Source: Buchananella felis (GTDB taxonomy: Bacteria > Actinomycetota > Actinomycetes > Actinomycetales > Actinomycetaceae). From it: a DNA stretch of 64,000 nt. Under the pieces are notes generated by a model. The model ran no database searches. It was not told the origin of the DNA and was given only the letters and a program-made list of their open reading frames with translations. This document shows positions 17,277 to 24,412 of this stretch, in pieces. Positions within the stretch are counted from its first letter, which is position 1. Each line of letters starts with the position of its first letter. The DNA is taken from the NCBI RefSeq assembly GCF_041380015.1, contig NZ_CP159978.1; one strand, 5' to 3'. A program made the position numbers and the translations under genes.

Positions 17277-18361
17277 TACTTCCTCCTGTGGCGGGGGGTT
17301 GTGGATACGGCTGGGGCGGGGCGGGACGAAGACTTGGGGGCGGGGCGCAGCAGCTCAGCGGCCCGTAGGCGCACGGAGGCAGAACGGGGATTGCGGGCCA
17401 GCTCGGCAGCGTCGGCCACCTCCGCGCCACGCGTGAGCAGACGCAGGTAGGGGGCGTGCTCGGGCAGCACCACCGGCAGGCCGGGCGGGGCGGAAGACGT
17501 AGCCCCCGCCGCGAAGGCCTGCTTGACCATCCGGTCCTCCAGCGAGTGGTAGGACTCGACCGCGATCCGCCCACCCACGGACAGGGCGCCGATCGCCGCC
17601 GGCAGGGTGCGCTCCAGGATGCGCAGCTCGTCGTTGACCGCGATGCGCAGCGCCTGGAACGTGCGCTTGGCCGGGTTGCCGCCGGTGCGGCGCGCCGGGG
17701 CGGGAATGCAGTCGCGCACCAGGTCAGCCAGCTCGCCCGTGCGGCGCACCGGGTTCACCTCCCGGCGGCGCACGATCTCCCAGGCGATCGCCCCGGCAAA
17801 GCGCTCCTCGCCGTAGACGGAGATGATGCGGCGCAGCTCGGACTCGCTCGCGCTCGCCAGCAGGTCGGCGGCCGAGGGCCCGGTGTCCCCCATGCGCATG
17901 TCCAGCTCCGCGTCCTGCGCGTATGAGAAGCCGCGCTCGGCGTCGTCCAACTGGAGCGAGGACACCCCCAGGTCCAGCAAGATCGCCTGCACCCGCCCGT
18001 CGCGGCCGTGCTTGGCAGCCACCTGCGCCACCGCGTCGTAGGTCGTCAGGACGCCGGTGAAGCGGTCGCCAAAACGCGCCAGGCGGGCGCTGGCCAGCTC
18101 CAGGGCGCGCGGGTCGCGGTCGATGCCGACCACCCGAGCGTTGGGACAGGCCTCCAAAATCGCCTCGGAGTGCCCGCCCATTCCCAGCGTGCCATCGATC
18201 GCCACCGCGCCCGGCTCCGCCAGCGCCGGGGCGAGCAGCTCCACGCACCGGTCGCGCAGCACGGGCGCGTGCAGGGCGGCCACCTCCGTCGCGGTCGGGG
18301 CGCCGGCGGCCAGCCCGTGACCGGGCGTCGCGGCGTCCTGCGCGGCGTTGTCCTGGATCAT
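17276..18361 (-). CDS. rsmH: 16S rRNA (cytosine-1402-N4)-methyltransferase
   Basis: RsmH (MraW) methylates N4 of C1402 in 16S rRNA. The SAM-binding motif is IDGTLGMGGHSEAIL, with GIDRDPRAL downstream; the LDLGVSSLQLDDAERGFSY and YHSLEDRMVK family signatures are also present. An Ala-rich N-terminal extension of about 30 residues precedes the conserved HAPVLRDRCVELL start. The Ser/Pro/Arg tail after the conserved core (PKSSSRPAPAVSTTPRHRRK) is low complexity. It lies 131 bases downstream of mraZ and overlaps ftsL by one base. Confidence 0.96.
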   Translation of the reverse strand: MIQDNAAQDAATPGHGLAAGAPTATEVAALHAPVLRDRCVELLAPALAEPGAVAIDGTLGMGGHSEAILEACPNARVVGIDRDPRALELASARLARFGDRFTGVLTTYDAVAQVAAKHGRDGRVQAILLDLGVSSLQLDDAERGFSYAQDAELDMRMGDTGPSAADLLASASESELRRIISVYGEERFAGAIAWEIVRRREVNPVRRTGELADLVRDCIPAPARRTGGNPAKRTFQALRIAVNDELRILERTLPAAIGALSVGGRIAVESYHSLEDRMVKQAFAAGATSSAPPGLPVVLPEHAPYLRLLTRGAEVADAAELARNPRSASVRLRAAELLRPAPKSSSRPAPAVSTTPRHRRK

Positions 18362-18492
18362 CTCGCCTCCTCTCGGCGTCTCATCGGGTTCGTGTCGTGA
18401 CTATTCGGTTCTTCCGGTTCCCTCAGGGCTCCCGCCGGCTCACGGCCCTGGGGAAGGCGGCCGCGAAGCGGAAGGAGGCCTGAAGGCACCGG

Positions 18493-18927
18493 TCACAGGA
18501 AGATCTCCTCCTGCACGTGGGCAAGGGCTTCGCTCTGCTCCACCTGGTAGGCCTCCCACCTGGGCACGGACCAGATCTCGAAGCGCTGGCCCACACCCGC
18601 CACCAGCAGGTCCTTCTCCAGTTCCGCCTTGTCCCGCAGGTGGGCCGGGATGGTGACCCGTCCCTGGCTGTCCGGGCGCTCCAGGTGGGCGCTGGAGAGC
18701 ATGAAGCGCTCAATGTGACGAACCGCAGCGTTCGAGGAGGCCTGGGCACGCATCCGCGCGTGGATCTCCTGGAATTCCTCGTACGGGTAGACGTAAAGGC
18801 AGCCCTCCTGGCCGGGGGTGATGACCAGTTCGTCACTGCCGATGCGCTTGAGGACGTCACGGAAGCGAGCGGGCAGGATCAGGCGCCCCTTGTCATCCAG
18901 CCGCGGCGTGTAGTGACCAAGAAACAT
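18493..18927 (-). CDS. mraZ: MraZ transcriptional regulator of the dcw cluster
   Basis: MraZ is a DNA-binding protein that represses its own operon. Two SpoVT/AbrB-type half-domains are visible, each with a DxxGR signature: LDDKGRLILPARFR at 10-23 and DSQGRVTIPAHLR near 85-97. At 144 residues it is the expected size. GGGGGAGG lies eight bases before ATG 18927. Two direct GTGGAG boxes with a ten-base period lie just upstream and are the expected target of the protein itself. Confidence 0.97.
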   Translation of the reverse strand: MFLGHYTPRLDDKGRLILPARFRDVLKRIGSDELVITPGQEGCLYVYPYEEFQEIHARMRAQASSNAAVRHIERFMLSSAHLERPDSQGRVTIPAHLRDKAELEKDLLVAGVGQRFEIWSVPRWEAYQVEQSEALAHVQEEIFL

Positions 18928-18948
18928 GCCTTCACCTCCCCCCTTAGC

Positions 18949-18966
18949 CCTCCACTTTACTCCACC
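18949..18966 (-). promoter_or_regulatory. MraZ operator, tandem GTGGAG boxes
   Basis: On the minus strand GTGGAG-TAAA-GTGGAG gives two direct boxes ten bases apart, about 25 bases upstream of mraZ. This is the known MraZ-box pattern (short GTGG-type repeats at ten-base spacing). A TTGATC-N18-TTATCT pair just upstream can serve as the promoter, placing the boxes over the start region. Confidence 0.7.
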
Positions 18967-19038
18967 ATCTTCCAGATAAGGGCGTTTCAGGGGAAATGAT
19001 CAAGGTTCTGATACCTAGTTTTCGTTGCAAAATAAGGC

Positions 19039-19054
19039 GGGGAGGAAAGTGGAG
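19039..19054 (+). promoter_or_regulatory. Second MraZ-like box pair, opposite orientation
   Basis: GGGGAG-GAAA-GTGGAG on the plus strand has the same length, period and composition as the mraZ operator but points away from mraZ. No protein gene follows on the plus strand before the hairpin at 19095-19135. It may be a distal operator or control a short divergent RNA. Confidence 0.45.
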
Positions 19055-19094
19055 GGATTTTGTCCGACGCCGCCGCGCCCGCGCCCAAAAAGAG

Positions 19095-19135
19095 AGGCGC
19101 CCCTGCCCGACATACCGGGACAAGAGGCGCCTTTT
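19095..19135. terminator. Bidirectional hairpin terminator
   Basis: AGGCGCC and GGCGCCT arms enclose a loop that contains a second stem (CCCG-N6-CGGG). A T run follows on the plus strand (CTTTTG), and on the minus strand a CTCTTTTT run follows. It would end leftward transcription from the DUF3040 side and any short plus-strand RNA. Confidence 0.6.
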
Positions 19136-19230
19136 GCGCAGAAAATCAACGGTTTTGCCGGCGCGCACGGGGCGGGCCGCCGGGGCGTGGATGGAAGTGG
19201 AGGGGGACCTGCCGGGTCACCGCGTGCCCG

Positions 19231-19360
19231 GGGCTGGCGATTCGCCGGACCACCCCGAGCTCGCAAATGCTGCAACGGGGTACATCCGACCGACCGGTGC
19301 CACGCCCCCAAGCGGTCACACGTACCCCAACCGCACACTTGTACGCTCCGTGCCACCCAG
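19231..19360. repeat. 130-base dispersed repeat, copy 1
   Basis: This unit matches copy 2 at 19416-19545 at about 123 of 130 positions. It contains GGGGTACAT and ACGTACCCC arms around a 20-base loop, but three pairings of the stem are lost. Part of it (CTCGCAAATG...GGGGTACAT...GACCG) recurs at 50491-50541. No protein frame is credible. Confidence 0.8.
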
Positions 19361-19415
19361 CACCCAGCCAAACCAGCCCACTCCAGGGCTCGCACCCCCG
19401 CACCGGACCACCCCA

Positions 19416-19545
19416 GGGCTGGCGATTCGCCGGAGCACCCCGAGCTCGCAAATGTGACAACGGGGTACATGCGACCGACCGGTGCCACGCCCCCAAGCGG
19501 TCGCATGTACCCCAACCGCACACTTGTACGCTCCGTGCCACCCAG
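19416..19545. repeat. 130-base dispersed repeat, copy 2 with perfect hairpin
   Basis: This is the second copy, 185 bases after the first. GGGGTACATGCGACCG (19462-19477) and CGGTCGCATGTACCCC (19498-19513) form a perfect 16-base stem with a 20-base loop. The segment between copies (19361-19415) is Pro/Ala-codon-like low complexity with no gene. Confidence 0.85.
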
Positions 19546-19584
19546 CGGGACCGCCGCCGGGCTGACTGTCAGGAGATCTCCCCG

Positions 19585-20076
19585 CTAGCGGCGGGTGGGA
19601 CGGTTCCTCTTGCCGGAGACCGGGGCCGGGGTGACAGCGTAGAGAGCACCAAAGAGCGCGCAGACGAAACCGGCCACGCCAACGACCACGGAAAGCGCGC
19701 TGGCCCCCATCGAGACCCCGGCGACTATCACGCCGAGCCCGACCACCAGCAGCAGCGCCCCGACCAGCATGTGCTGGATGGACAGGCGCTTAGCCTGGGC
19801 AACGGGCTTGACCACACGCTCCTGGCCTGCGGGACGCGGGATTGACCGCTGGGACTCCCGGGCCCCGGCAGTGCCTGCATCGGAGCGGCCGGACTCGTCG
19901 GCGGGGCTGGAGGGAACGTCGTCCACGCCTTCGCCGGGCTGGGCGACGGACGAATCGGGGGTTACCTCTCCGGGGGTAGCCGCGTCGAAATCGGCAGAGG
20001 CGTCGGTGCCCATCTCGGCGCGTAGCTGCGCTTCGAGTTCTGCCAAGACCTCGCGTTCGCGATCGGACAGTGCCAT
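19585..20076 (-). CDS. DUF3040 membrane protein
   Basis: This is a small membrane protein of unknown function that is typical next to mraZ in Actinobacteria. The conserved N-terminus MALSDREREVLAELEAQLR is the DUF3040 signature. A hydrophilic linker rich in Ser, Asp and Pro (about 30-95) follows. Two adjacent membrane helices lie near 105-150 (MLVGALLLVVGLGVIVAG and LSVVVGVAGFVCALFGALY), then a short basic tail. A strong GGGGGAGG ribosome site precedes ATG 20076. The function is unknown; the location suggests a link with envelope growth. Confidence 0.9.
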   Translation of the reverse strand: MALSDREREVLAELEAQLRAEMGTDASADFDAATPGEVTPDSSVAQPGEGVDDVPSSPADESGRSDAGTAGARESQRSIPRPAGQERVVKPVAQAKRLSIQHMLVGALLLVVGLGVIVAGVSMGASALSVVVGVAGFVCALFGALYAVTPAPVSGKRNRPTRR

Positions 20077-20233
20077 TGCCGCCCCCTCCCCTTCCGTAAG
20101 GAATCGCTACCCCACAGAATACCGGTCCCGGAAGTGCGCCGCCTCACCCGTCTACACCCGGCGACGACGTGGCCAACCGCGAGCGCGGCGCGCACCGCCA
20201 TCCGCCCGCACACCGCCAGCCGCGAGCGCGGCG

Positions 20234-20289
20234 CGCTAAGGACACACGCACGCTAGGTACACACGCGCGCTAGGGACACGGACCCGCTA
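20234..20289. repeat. 17-base tandem repeat at the dinB 3' end
   Basis: Units beginning CGCTA(A/G)G start at 20234, 20251, 20268 and 20285, an exact 17-base period, with variants of CGCTAGGGACACACGCR. On the minus strand each unit carries a TAG, and the last unit contains the dinB stop codon. The rest of the dinB-DUF3040 gap holds two GCGAGCGCGGCGCGC copies and no gene. Confidence 0.8.
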
Positions 20290-21705
20290 AGGGGTGGTGG
20301 CCCCACCGCCGGGCGGCCTTTCCTGCTTTCCCGGCAGGGCGGTCGGGAGGAGGGCCGCCGGGAGCAGGGCGTCGGTGCCAAAGCGCCGGCGCACCTCGTC
20401 GACGCCGTGGGCGGAGGCGGAGTCGCGCGGGTCGTCGTCGAAGGCGGCCTGGTATCCGCTCTCCTGCCCTACCAGTCCCTCCACGCGCACGCCGAGCAGC
20501 CTGACGCCGGTGGGTGGCATGGGCAGCGTCTCCAGCAGGGCCAGGGCCGCGTCGGTGATCTGCCCGACCGCGTTGCTGGGTCGGTCCAGGCTGCGCGAGC
20601 GGGTGACGGTGCGAAACTGCCCGTCCCTGACCTTGATCGCCACCACACTGGCGCGCTGGTTCGCGGTGCGCAGGGAGGCGGCGCAGTGGTAGGCGAACTT
20701 GCGCACGTGCTGGGCGAGCTCGGCCTTGGTGCGCAGGTTGGTGGCGAAGGTGCGTTCCTTGCCCAGGGATTTCTCCTGGCGTTCGGGGCGCACCTGGCGG
20801 CGGTCGTCGTTGAAGACCATGCGCGCCAGGCTCTCTGCGGCCGACCTGCCCACCAGTCGCTCCAGTTCCCGCCCGCCCGGTAACAGTGGAAGCGCGGTGA
20901 CGGGGACGACGCTGCCGCCGTGCCGCGCGGCCGGGGCGCCCGCAGCGTGTCCGGCGGCCGGGACGACGCTGCCGCCGTGCCGCGCGGCCGGGGCGCCCGC
21001 AGCGTGCCGCGCGCCCGGCAGGAGCCCGGTGAGCAGCAGGTCGGCTAGGTCCCCCACGGTGTGGAGCTCGCGGGCGGACAGTTTCCTTTGGGTCACCGCG
21101 CCGACCCCGGGGATGGCGCCCACGGGCAGGGAGTGGAGGAACTCCAGTGAGCGCTGGGCAGGGATGAGCAGGAGGCCGTCGGGTTTGGCGTGCGCGGAGG
21201 CCAGTTTGGCGATCAGCTTGGTGGAGCCCACGCCGACGGAGGCGGGCACCCCCACCCGTTCGCGGATCCGCTGGCGCAGGTGTGCGCCGATCTCCACTGG
21301 GCTGCCGCCGGTGCGCCGGGCCCCGGAGACGTCCAGGTAGGCCTCGTCCACGCTGACCTGTTCCACCCGGTAGGTGACCTCTGCGAGTAGCGCCATCACG
21401 GCGGCGCTGACCTCCCGGTAGCGGGAGAACCTGCCGGGCTGCAGCACCAGTTGGGGGCAGGCGGCCAGGGCCAGGTGGGTGGGCATGGCAGAGCGCACCC
21501 CGTACGCGCGCGCCTGGTAGTTGGCGGCGCTGATGACGCCGCGTTCCCGCCCGCCCACGGCGAGGGGCCTGCCGCGAAGGTGGGGGTAGTCCAGTTCCTC
21601 CACGGAGGCGAAGAAGGCGTCCATGTCCAGGTGGAGGATGGGCGTGCCGGAGTCGTCGTCACCCCAGTTGCGGCGCGCTGCGGCGCTGCGGGGAGCGTTG
21701 CTCAT
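20287..21705 (-). CDS. dinB: DNA polymerase IV (Y-family translesion polymerase)
   Basis: Pol IV copies past damaged bases. The catalytic palm motifs DMDAFFASVE (about 27-36) and SVDEAYLDVSG are intact, as are the helix-hairpin-helix (GAIPGVGAVTQRKL) and the little-finger domain (LRTKAELAQHVRKF...VAIKVRDGQFRTVTRSRSL). Between thumb and little finger there is an insertion of about 38 residues. It consists of a 19-residue unit repeated twice (AAGAPAARHGGSVVP core), absent from normal DinB. No LexA-type SOS box was seen upstream. The start region faces the divergent gene at 21743. Confidence 0.93.
   Translation of the reverse strand: MSNAPRSAAARRNWGDDDSGTPILHLDMDAFFASVEELDYPHLRGRPLAVGGRERGVISAANYQARAYGVRSAMPTHLALAACPQLVLQPGRFSRYREVSAAVMALLAEVTYRVEQVSVDEAYLDVSGARRTGGSPVEIGAHLRQRIRERVGVPASVGVGSTKLIAKLASAHAKPDGLLLIPAQRSLEFLHSLPVGAIPGVGAVTQRKLSARELHTVGDLADLLLTGLLPGARHAAGAPAARHGGSVVPAAGHAAGAPAARHGGSVVPVTALPLLPGGRELERLVGRSAAESLARMVFNDDRRQVRPERQEKSLGKERTFATNLRTKAELAQHVRKFAYHCAASLRTANQRASVVAIKVRDGQFRTVTRSRSLDRPSNAVGQITDAALALLETLPMPPTGVRLLGVRVEGLVGQESGYQAAFDDDPRDSASAHGVDEVRRRFGTDALLPAALLPTALPGKQERPPGGGATTP
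20904..21006. repeat. 57-base tandem duplication inside dinB
   Basis: A 46-base block at 20904-20949 recurs unchanged at 20961-21006, a 57-base period that keeps the frame and adds 19 residues. It begins GGACGACGCTGCCGCC, resembling the motif duplicated in other linkers of this window. Confidence 0.9.
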
Positions 21706-21730
21706 GGCGGCCTCCTTTACGCGCGCATAT

Positions 21731-21736
21731 TACCTT
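21731..21736 (+). promoter_or_regulatory. -10 element for leaderless gene at 21743
   Basis: TACCTT ends six bases before the GTG at 21743, so transcription should begin at or next to the start codon. No ribosome site is present. Confidence 0.5.
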
Positions 21737-21742
21737 TGGCGG

Positions 21743-22600
21743 GTGAGCCGCAAACGTTCCTCTACTTCCCGCGCCGCCGCGTCCCGGACGGCCTCCCGGG
21801 CCACCACCCCGCAGTTCGACCTGCCCGAGGGCCCGGTGCGCGGCCAGCACGCGCTGCTTGAGTGCCACCTGGACGATCGCGGTGTGTTGCTCTACGTGGA
21901 CGGGGTGGAGTCCTCTTACCTGGATGCAGACCCGGCCCACCTGGAGTTCGAGTACATGCAGCAGATGACGGCGGCGCTGCGGGCGGCGCGCGGCGAGGGC
22001 CCGGTGCGGGCGCTGCACCTGGGCGGGGGTGGCTGCGCGCTGGCCCGCGCCTGGGACGCTCGCTTCCCGGGCTCGGCCCAGGTGGCCGTGGAGTACGACT
22101 CGGTGCTGGCCGCCAACGCCCGCCAGTGGTTCGACCTTCCCCGCTCCCCTCGCCTGCGGGTTCGCCACGGTGAGGCGCGGGCCGTGCTCACCGAGGGCAG
22201 TGCGCGCTTCGAGGCGATTACGCGCGATGTCTTTGTGGGGCGCGACGTGCCCGCCCACCTGCGCACCGCCGAGTTCGTGCAGGCCGTCCGGTCCCGCCTG
22301 GAGGAGGGCGGGCTCTACCTGGCCAATCTGGGTGCGCGCCCGCCCCTTACTGAGGCCAGGCGGGAGGTGGCCACCGCCCTGGAGGTGTGGGGCCGCCCCG
22401 AGTCGACGGCGCTGATCAGCCTGCCGGCCTTGTTGGCCGGGCGCCGCTACGGCAACTTTGTGCTCGCGTTCGCGCCCGACGTCTGCTGGGAGCGCAGCGA
22501 GTTGACCCGCCTGCTCTTGCGCCTGCCGCTGCCGGCGGCGTTCATTTCCGGGGAGAAGCTGGTGGCCTTCGCGGCCGGCAACGAGCCCTACCGCGACTAG
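21743..22600 (+). CDS. Spermidine-synthase-like class I methyltransferase-fold protein
   Basis: This 285-residue protein has a Rossmann fold like polyamine synthases. Visible are an N-terminal beta region (FDLPEGPVRGQHALLECHLDDRGVLLYVDGVESSYLD), the ligand motif VRALHLGGGGCALARAWDARFPGSAQVAVEYD, and a following AITRDVFVG. These resemble the spermidine-synthase-like proteins common in Actinobacteria. The acidic catalytic residue expected in true polyamine synthases (D in the DAF-type motif) appears as DVF, so polyamine synthesis is not assured. The start at GTG 21743 fits a leaderless promoter; the longer frame would run into dinB. It is divergent from dinB and convergent with the cold-shock gene. 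Confidence 0.8.
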   Translation: MSRKRSSTSRAAASRTASRATTPQFDLPEGPVRGQHALLECHLDDRGVLLYVDGVESSYLDADPAHLEFEYMQQMTAALRAARGEGPVRALHLGGGGCALARAWDARFPGSAQVAVEYDSVLAANARQWFDLPRSPRLRVRHGEARAVLTEGSARFEAITRDVFVGRDVPAHLRTAEFVQAVRSRLEEGGLYLANLGARPPLTEARREVATALEVWGRPESTALISLPALLAGRRYGNFVLAFAPDVCWERSELTRLLLRLPLPAAFISGEKLVAFAAGNEPYRD

Positions 22601-22636
22601 CGGCCCCGGTGCAGACCCGGCCCCGTGCTTAGGGGG

Positions 22637-22843
22637 TTAGAGCGGCACCACGTTGCTTGCCTGCAGCCCCTTGGGTCCCTGGGTGATCTCGAACTCGACG
22701 CGCTGGCCGCGCTCCAGGGTCCTGAAGCCCTCGGTCTGGATGGAGCTGTAGTGAACAAAGACGTCCGGCCCCTGGCCGTCGCTCTGCTCTAGGAAGCCCC
22801 ACCCCTTCTCGGGGCTGAATCGCTTGACCACTCCCTGCACCAT
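22637..22843 (-). CDS. cspA: Cold-shock domain protein
   Basis: This is a 68-residue single-domain nucleic-acid-binding protein. The RNP1-like motif KGWGFLEQ and RNP2-like VFVHYSSI are in place, and VVKRFSPEKGWGF is the family start. Such proteins act as RNA chaperones. It carries a longer GPDVFVHYSS loop (QSDGQGPD) than classical CspA. The 260 bases upstream are relatively AT-rich in the middle and free of genes, as expected for a cold-shock mRNA with a long leader. Confidence 0.95.
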   Translation of the reverse strand: MVQGVVKRFSPEKGWGFLEQSDGQGPDVFVHYSSIQTEGFRTLERGQRVEFEITQGPKGLQASNVVPL

Positions 22844-23106
22844 CTGAATTCACTCCCCTTGCTGCGGGCCTGGGGCTCTTCCCGCCGGCCTGCCCCGACC
22901 CCGATAGACAACGTCAGTATGTCACCTATCACACACCTGCGTGCGCATTTTTTGAATACAGGTAACGAATTGGATGAATTCGGTTGGGCGCTAATTCACC
23001 CCGCGTTCACTCGCCTGGCGGCCTGGTCGGCGGCCAAATCATCGGCGCCGTGGACGACGTTGCTCGCCCGCCTCACCGCGAGCGCGCCGCCCCCAGCCGA
23101 GGTCTG
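22844..23106. other. Gene-free spacer upstream of the cold-shock gene
   Basis: No credible gene is present. An AT-richer patch at about 22945-22990 (ATTTTTTGAATACAGG and GAATTGGATGAATTC) stands out from the flanks and probably contains the cold-shock promoter and leader, though no clear -35/-10 pair could be fixed. Confidence 0.5.
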
Positions 23107-24246
23107 TTAGCTCTCCGGCTGCGGGTCCTCGGGGTGGCCGGTGGCGGCGTCGTCCCCCGGCGGCACCTCACCGGGGCCAGGCGCCTCGAATCGGCCGGTG
23201 GCGGCGTCGTCCCCGCCCTCCAGTACTCCCCCGCCACCGAAGAACTGGACGCTGACTGGGTCCTCGCGGCGGTGACGCGGGGCGCGCGGCGGGGCGGCGG
23301 AGTGCGAGGGTGCAGCGGGCGCAGGCTGCGCGGCGGCGGTGCGCGCGGCCGCGCCCTGCTCGCTCAGGGAGGCGAGGTAGCCCTGCATGGCCTGGGCGAT
23401 CTCCTCGCCGGTGGGCAGCTCGCCGCTCTCCGCCTTCGCGGCGCTTTGCGCCATGGCGGGCAGGGCGTTGTCGTACTGCTTTTCCAGCATGGAGACGAAC
23501 TCGCCGAACTGGCCGTCCTCGCCGCCGGCCAGTTCCAGGATGCTCTCCACCGGAGCGGCCTGGGAGGAGGCGGCCGCCTCCAGGTCCCCCACCGGCAGCT
23601 TCAGGCCGGTGACCTCGCTCAGGTGCCCGATCACGGCTGCGGCCGCCCCGGCGCTGGAGGAATCGCCCAGGTAGAAGGGCACGAAGGCAACCAATTGCAG
23701 CGTGTCGCCGCCGCGCTGGGCCTGGTCCACATCCAGCAGCATGTCCAGGGAGGCGGCGGTCTGCATCGCCCCGATCAGCGAGGGGCGCTGCAGGTGGGCG
23801 GCGGCCGTGCCGGTCGCGTGCACCGGGGTGGGGCGCGTGTGCGGCACCGGCACGGGCACGCCGAAGGCAGAGACGGTCAGTTCCACGCCCGCCTCCTTGA
23901 CGATGCGCGCCACCTCGTCTCGAAACGCATTCCACTTGAAATCCGGCTCCGGGCCGTGCAGCAGCAGGATCGGCGTGCCCTCGTAGTCGTGCACCAGGTC
24001 CAGCGCCAGTTCGGGCTCGTGGACCCCGCCCACCTGCCAGTTCTCCACCCAGACGGTGGGGCGGTGGGAGCGGTAGTCCAGCAGCGCGTCCGTGTTGAAC
24101 GTGCCGATCCGGGTGGCGGGCAGGGCGGCGCGCAGCTGCTCGCTCACCAGCCGGCCCGCGTCGCCCGCGTCCATGCCACCGCTGAGGTGGTGGATCAAAA
24201 CCGGCGCGCGGAAGCTGGCTACTTCGCGGGTGAAAAGGTCACTCAT
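23107..24246 (-). CDS. PAC2-family (proteasome assembly chaperone-like) protein
   Basis: PAC2-fold proteins are common in Actinobacteria and related to proteasome assembly chaperones; their bacterial role is unsettled. Typical features are the start (DLFTREVASFRAPVLIHHLSGGMDAGDAGRLV), PTVWVENWQ, TPILLLHGPEPDFKWNAF, and the HTRPTPVHATG turn. A Glu/Lys-rich alpha-helical segment covers about 250-315. The last 60 residues are low complexity, with a GDDAATG unit twice, encoded by a 22-base block repeated at 23136 and 23193. ATG 24246 with GGGAGG upstream replaces a longer open frame. Confidence 0.88.
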   Translation of the reverse strand: MSDLFTREVASFRAPVLIHHLSGGMDAGDAGRLVSEQLRAALPATRIGTFNTDALLDYRSHRPTVWVENWQVGGVHEPELALDLVHDYEGTPILLLHGPEPDFKWNAFRDEVARIVKEAGVELTVSAFGVPVPVPHTRPTPVHATGTAAAHLQRPSLIGAMQTAASLDMLLDVDQAQRGGDTLQLVAFVPFYLGDSSSAGAAAAVIGHLSEVTGLKLPVGDLEAAASSQAAPVESILELAGGEDGQFGEFVSMLEKQYDNALPAMAQSAAKAESGELPTGEEIAQAMQGYLASLSEQGAAARTAAAQPAPAAPSHSAAPPRAPRHRREDPVSVQFFGGGGVLEGGDDAATGRFEAPGPGEVPPGDDAATGHPEDPQPES

Positions 24247-24412
24247 GCCGCCTCCCTTCTCTTTAGAGGGTAGAACGTCCCAGCCGCCCTGGCGATTCCA
24301 AACCAGCCTGCGGAGTGGGACTTTGCGCTCAGCGCAGCGGGCGCATCCGCTCCCCACGCGCCGCCTCGATTGGCCATAATGGATGGCCCCCTGTTGAAAG
24401 GTTGCCTCTCCG

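Noticed and set aside
21706..21742. Search for a LexA box at dinB
   Set aside because: No TCGAAC-N4-GTTCGA-like site lies between dinB and the divergent gene, so SOS control of dinB is not claimed.
22859..23110. 83-codon plus-strand frame upstream of the cold-shock gene
   Set aside because: No ribosome site, no recognisable family, and it overlaps the expected cold-shock promoter and leader.
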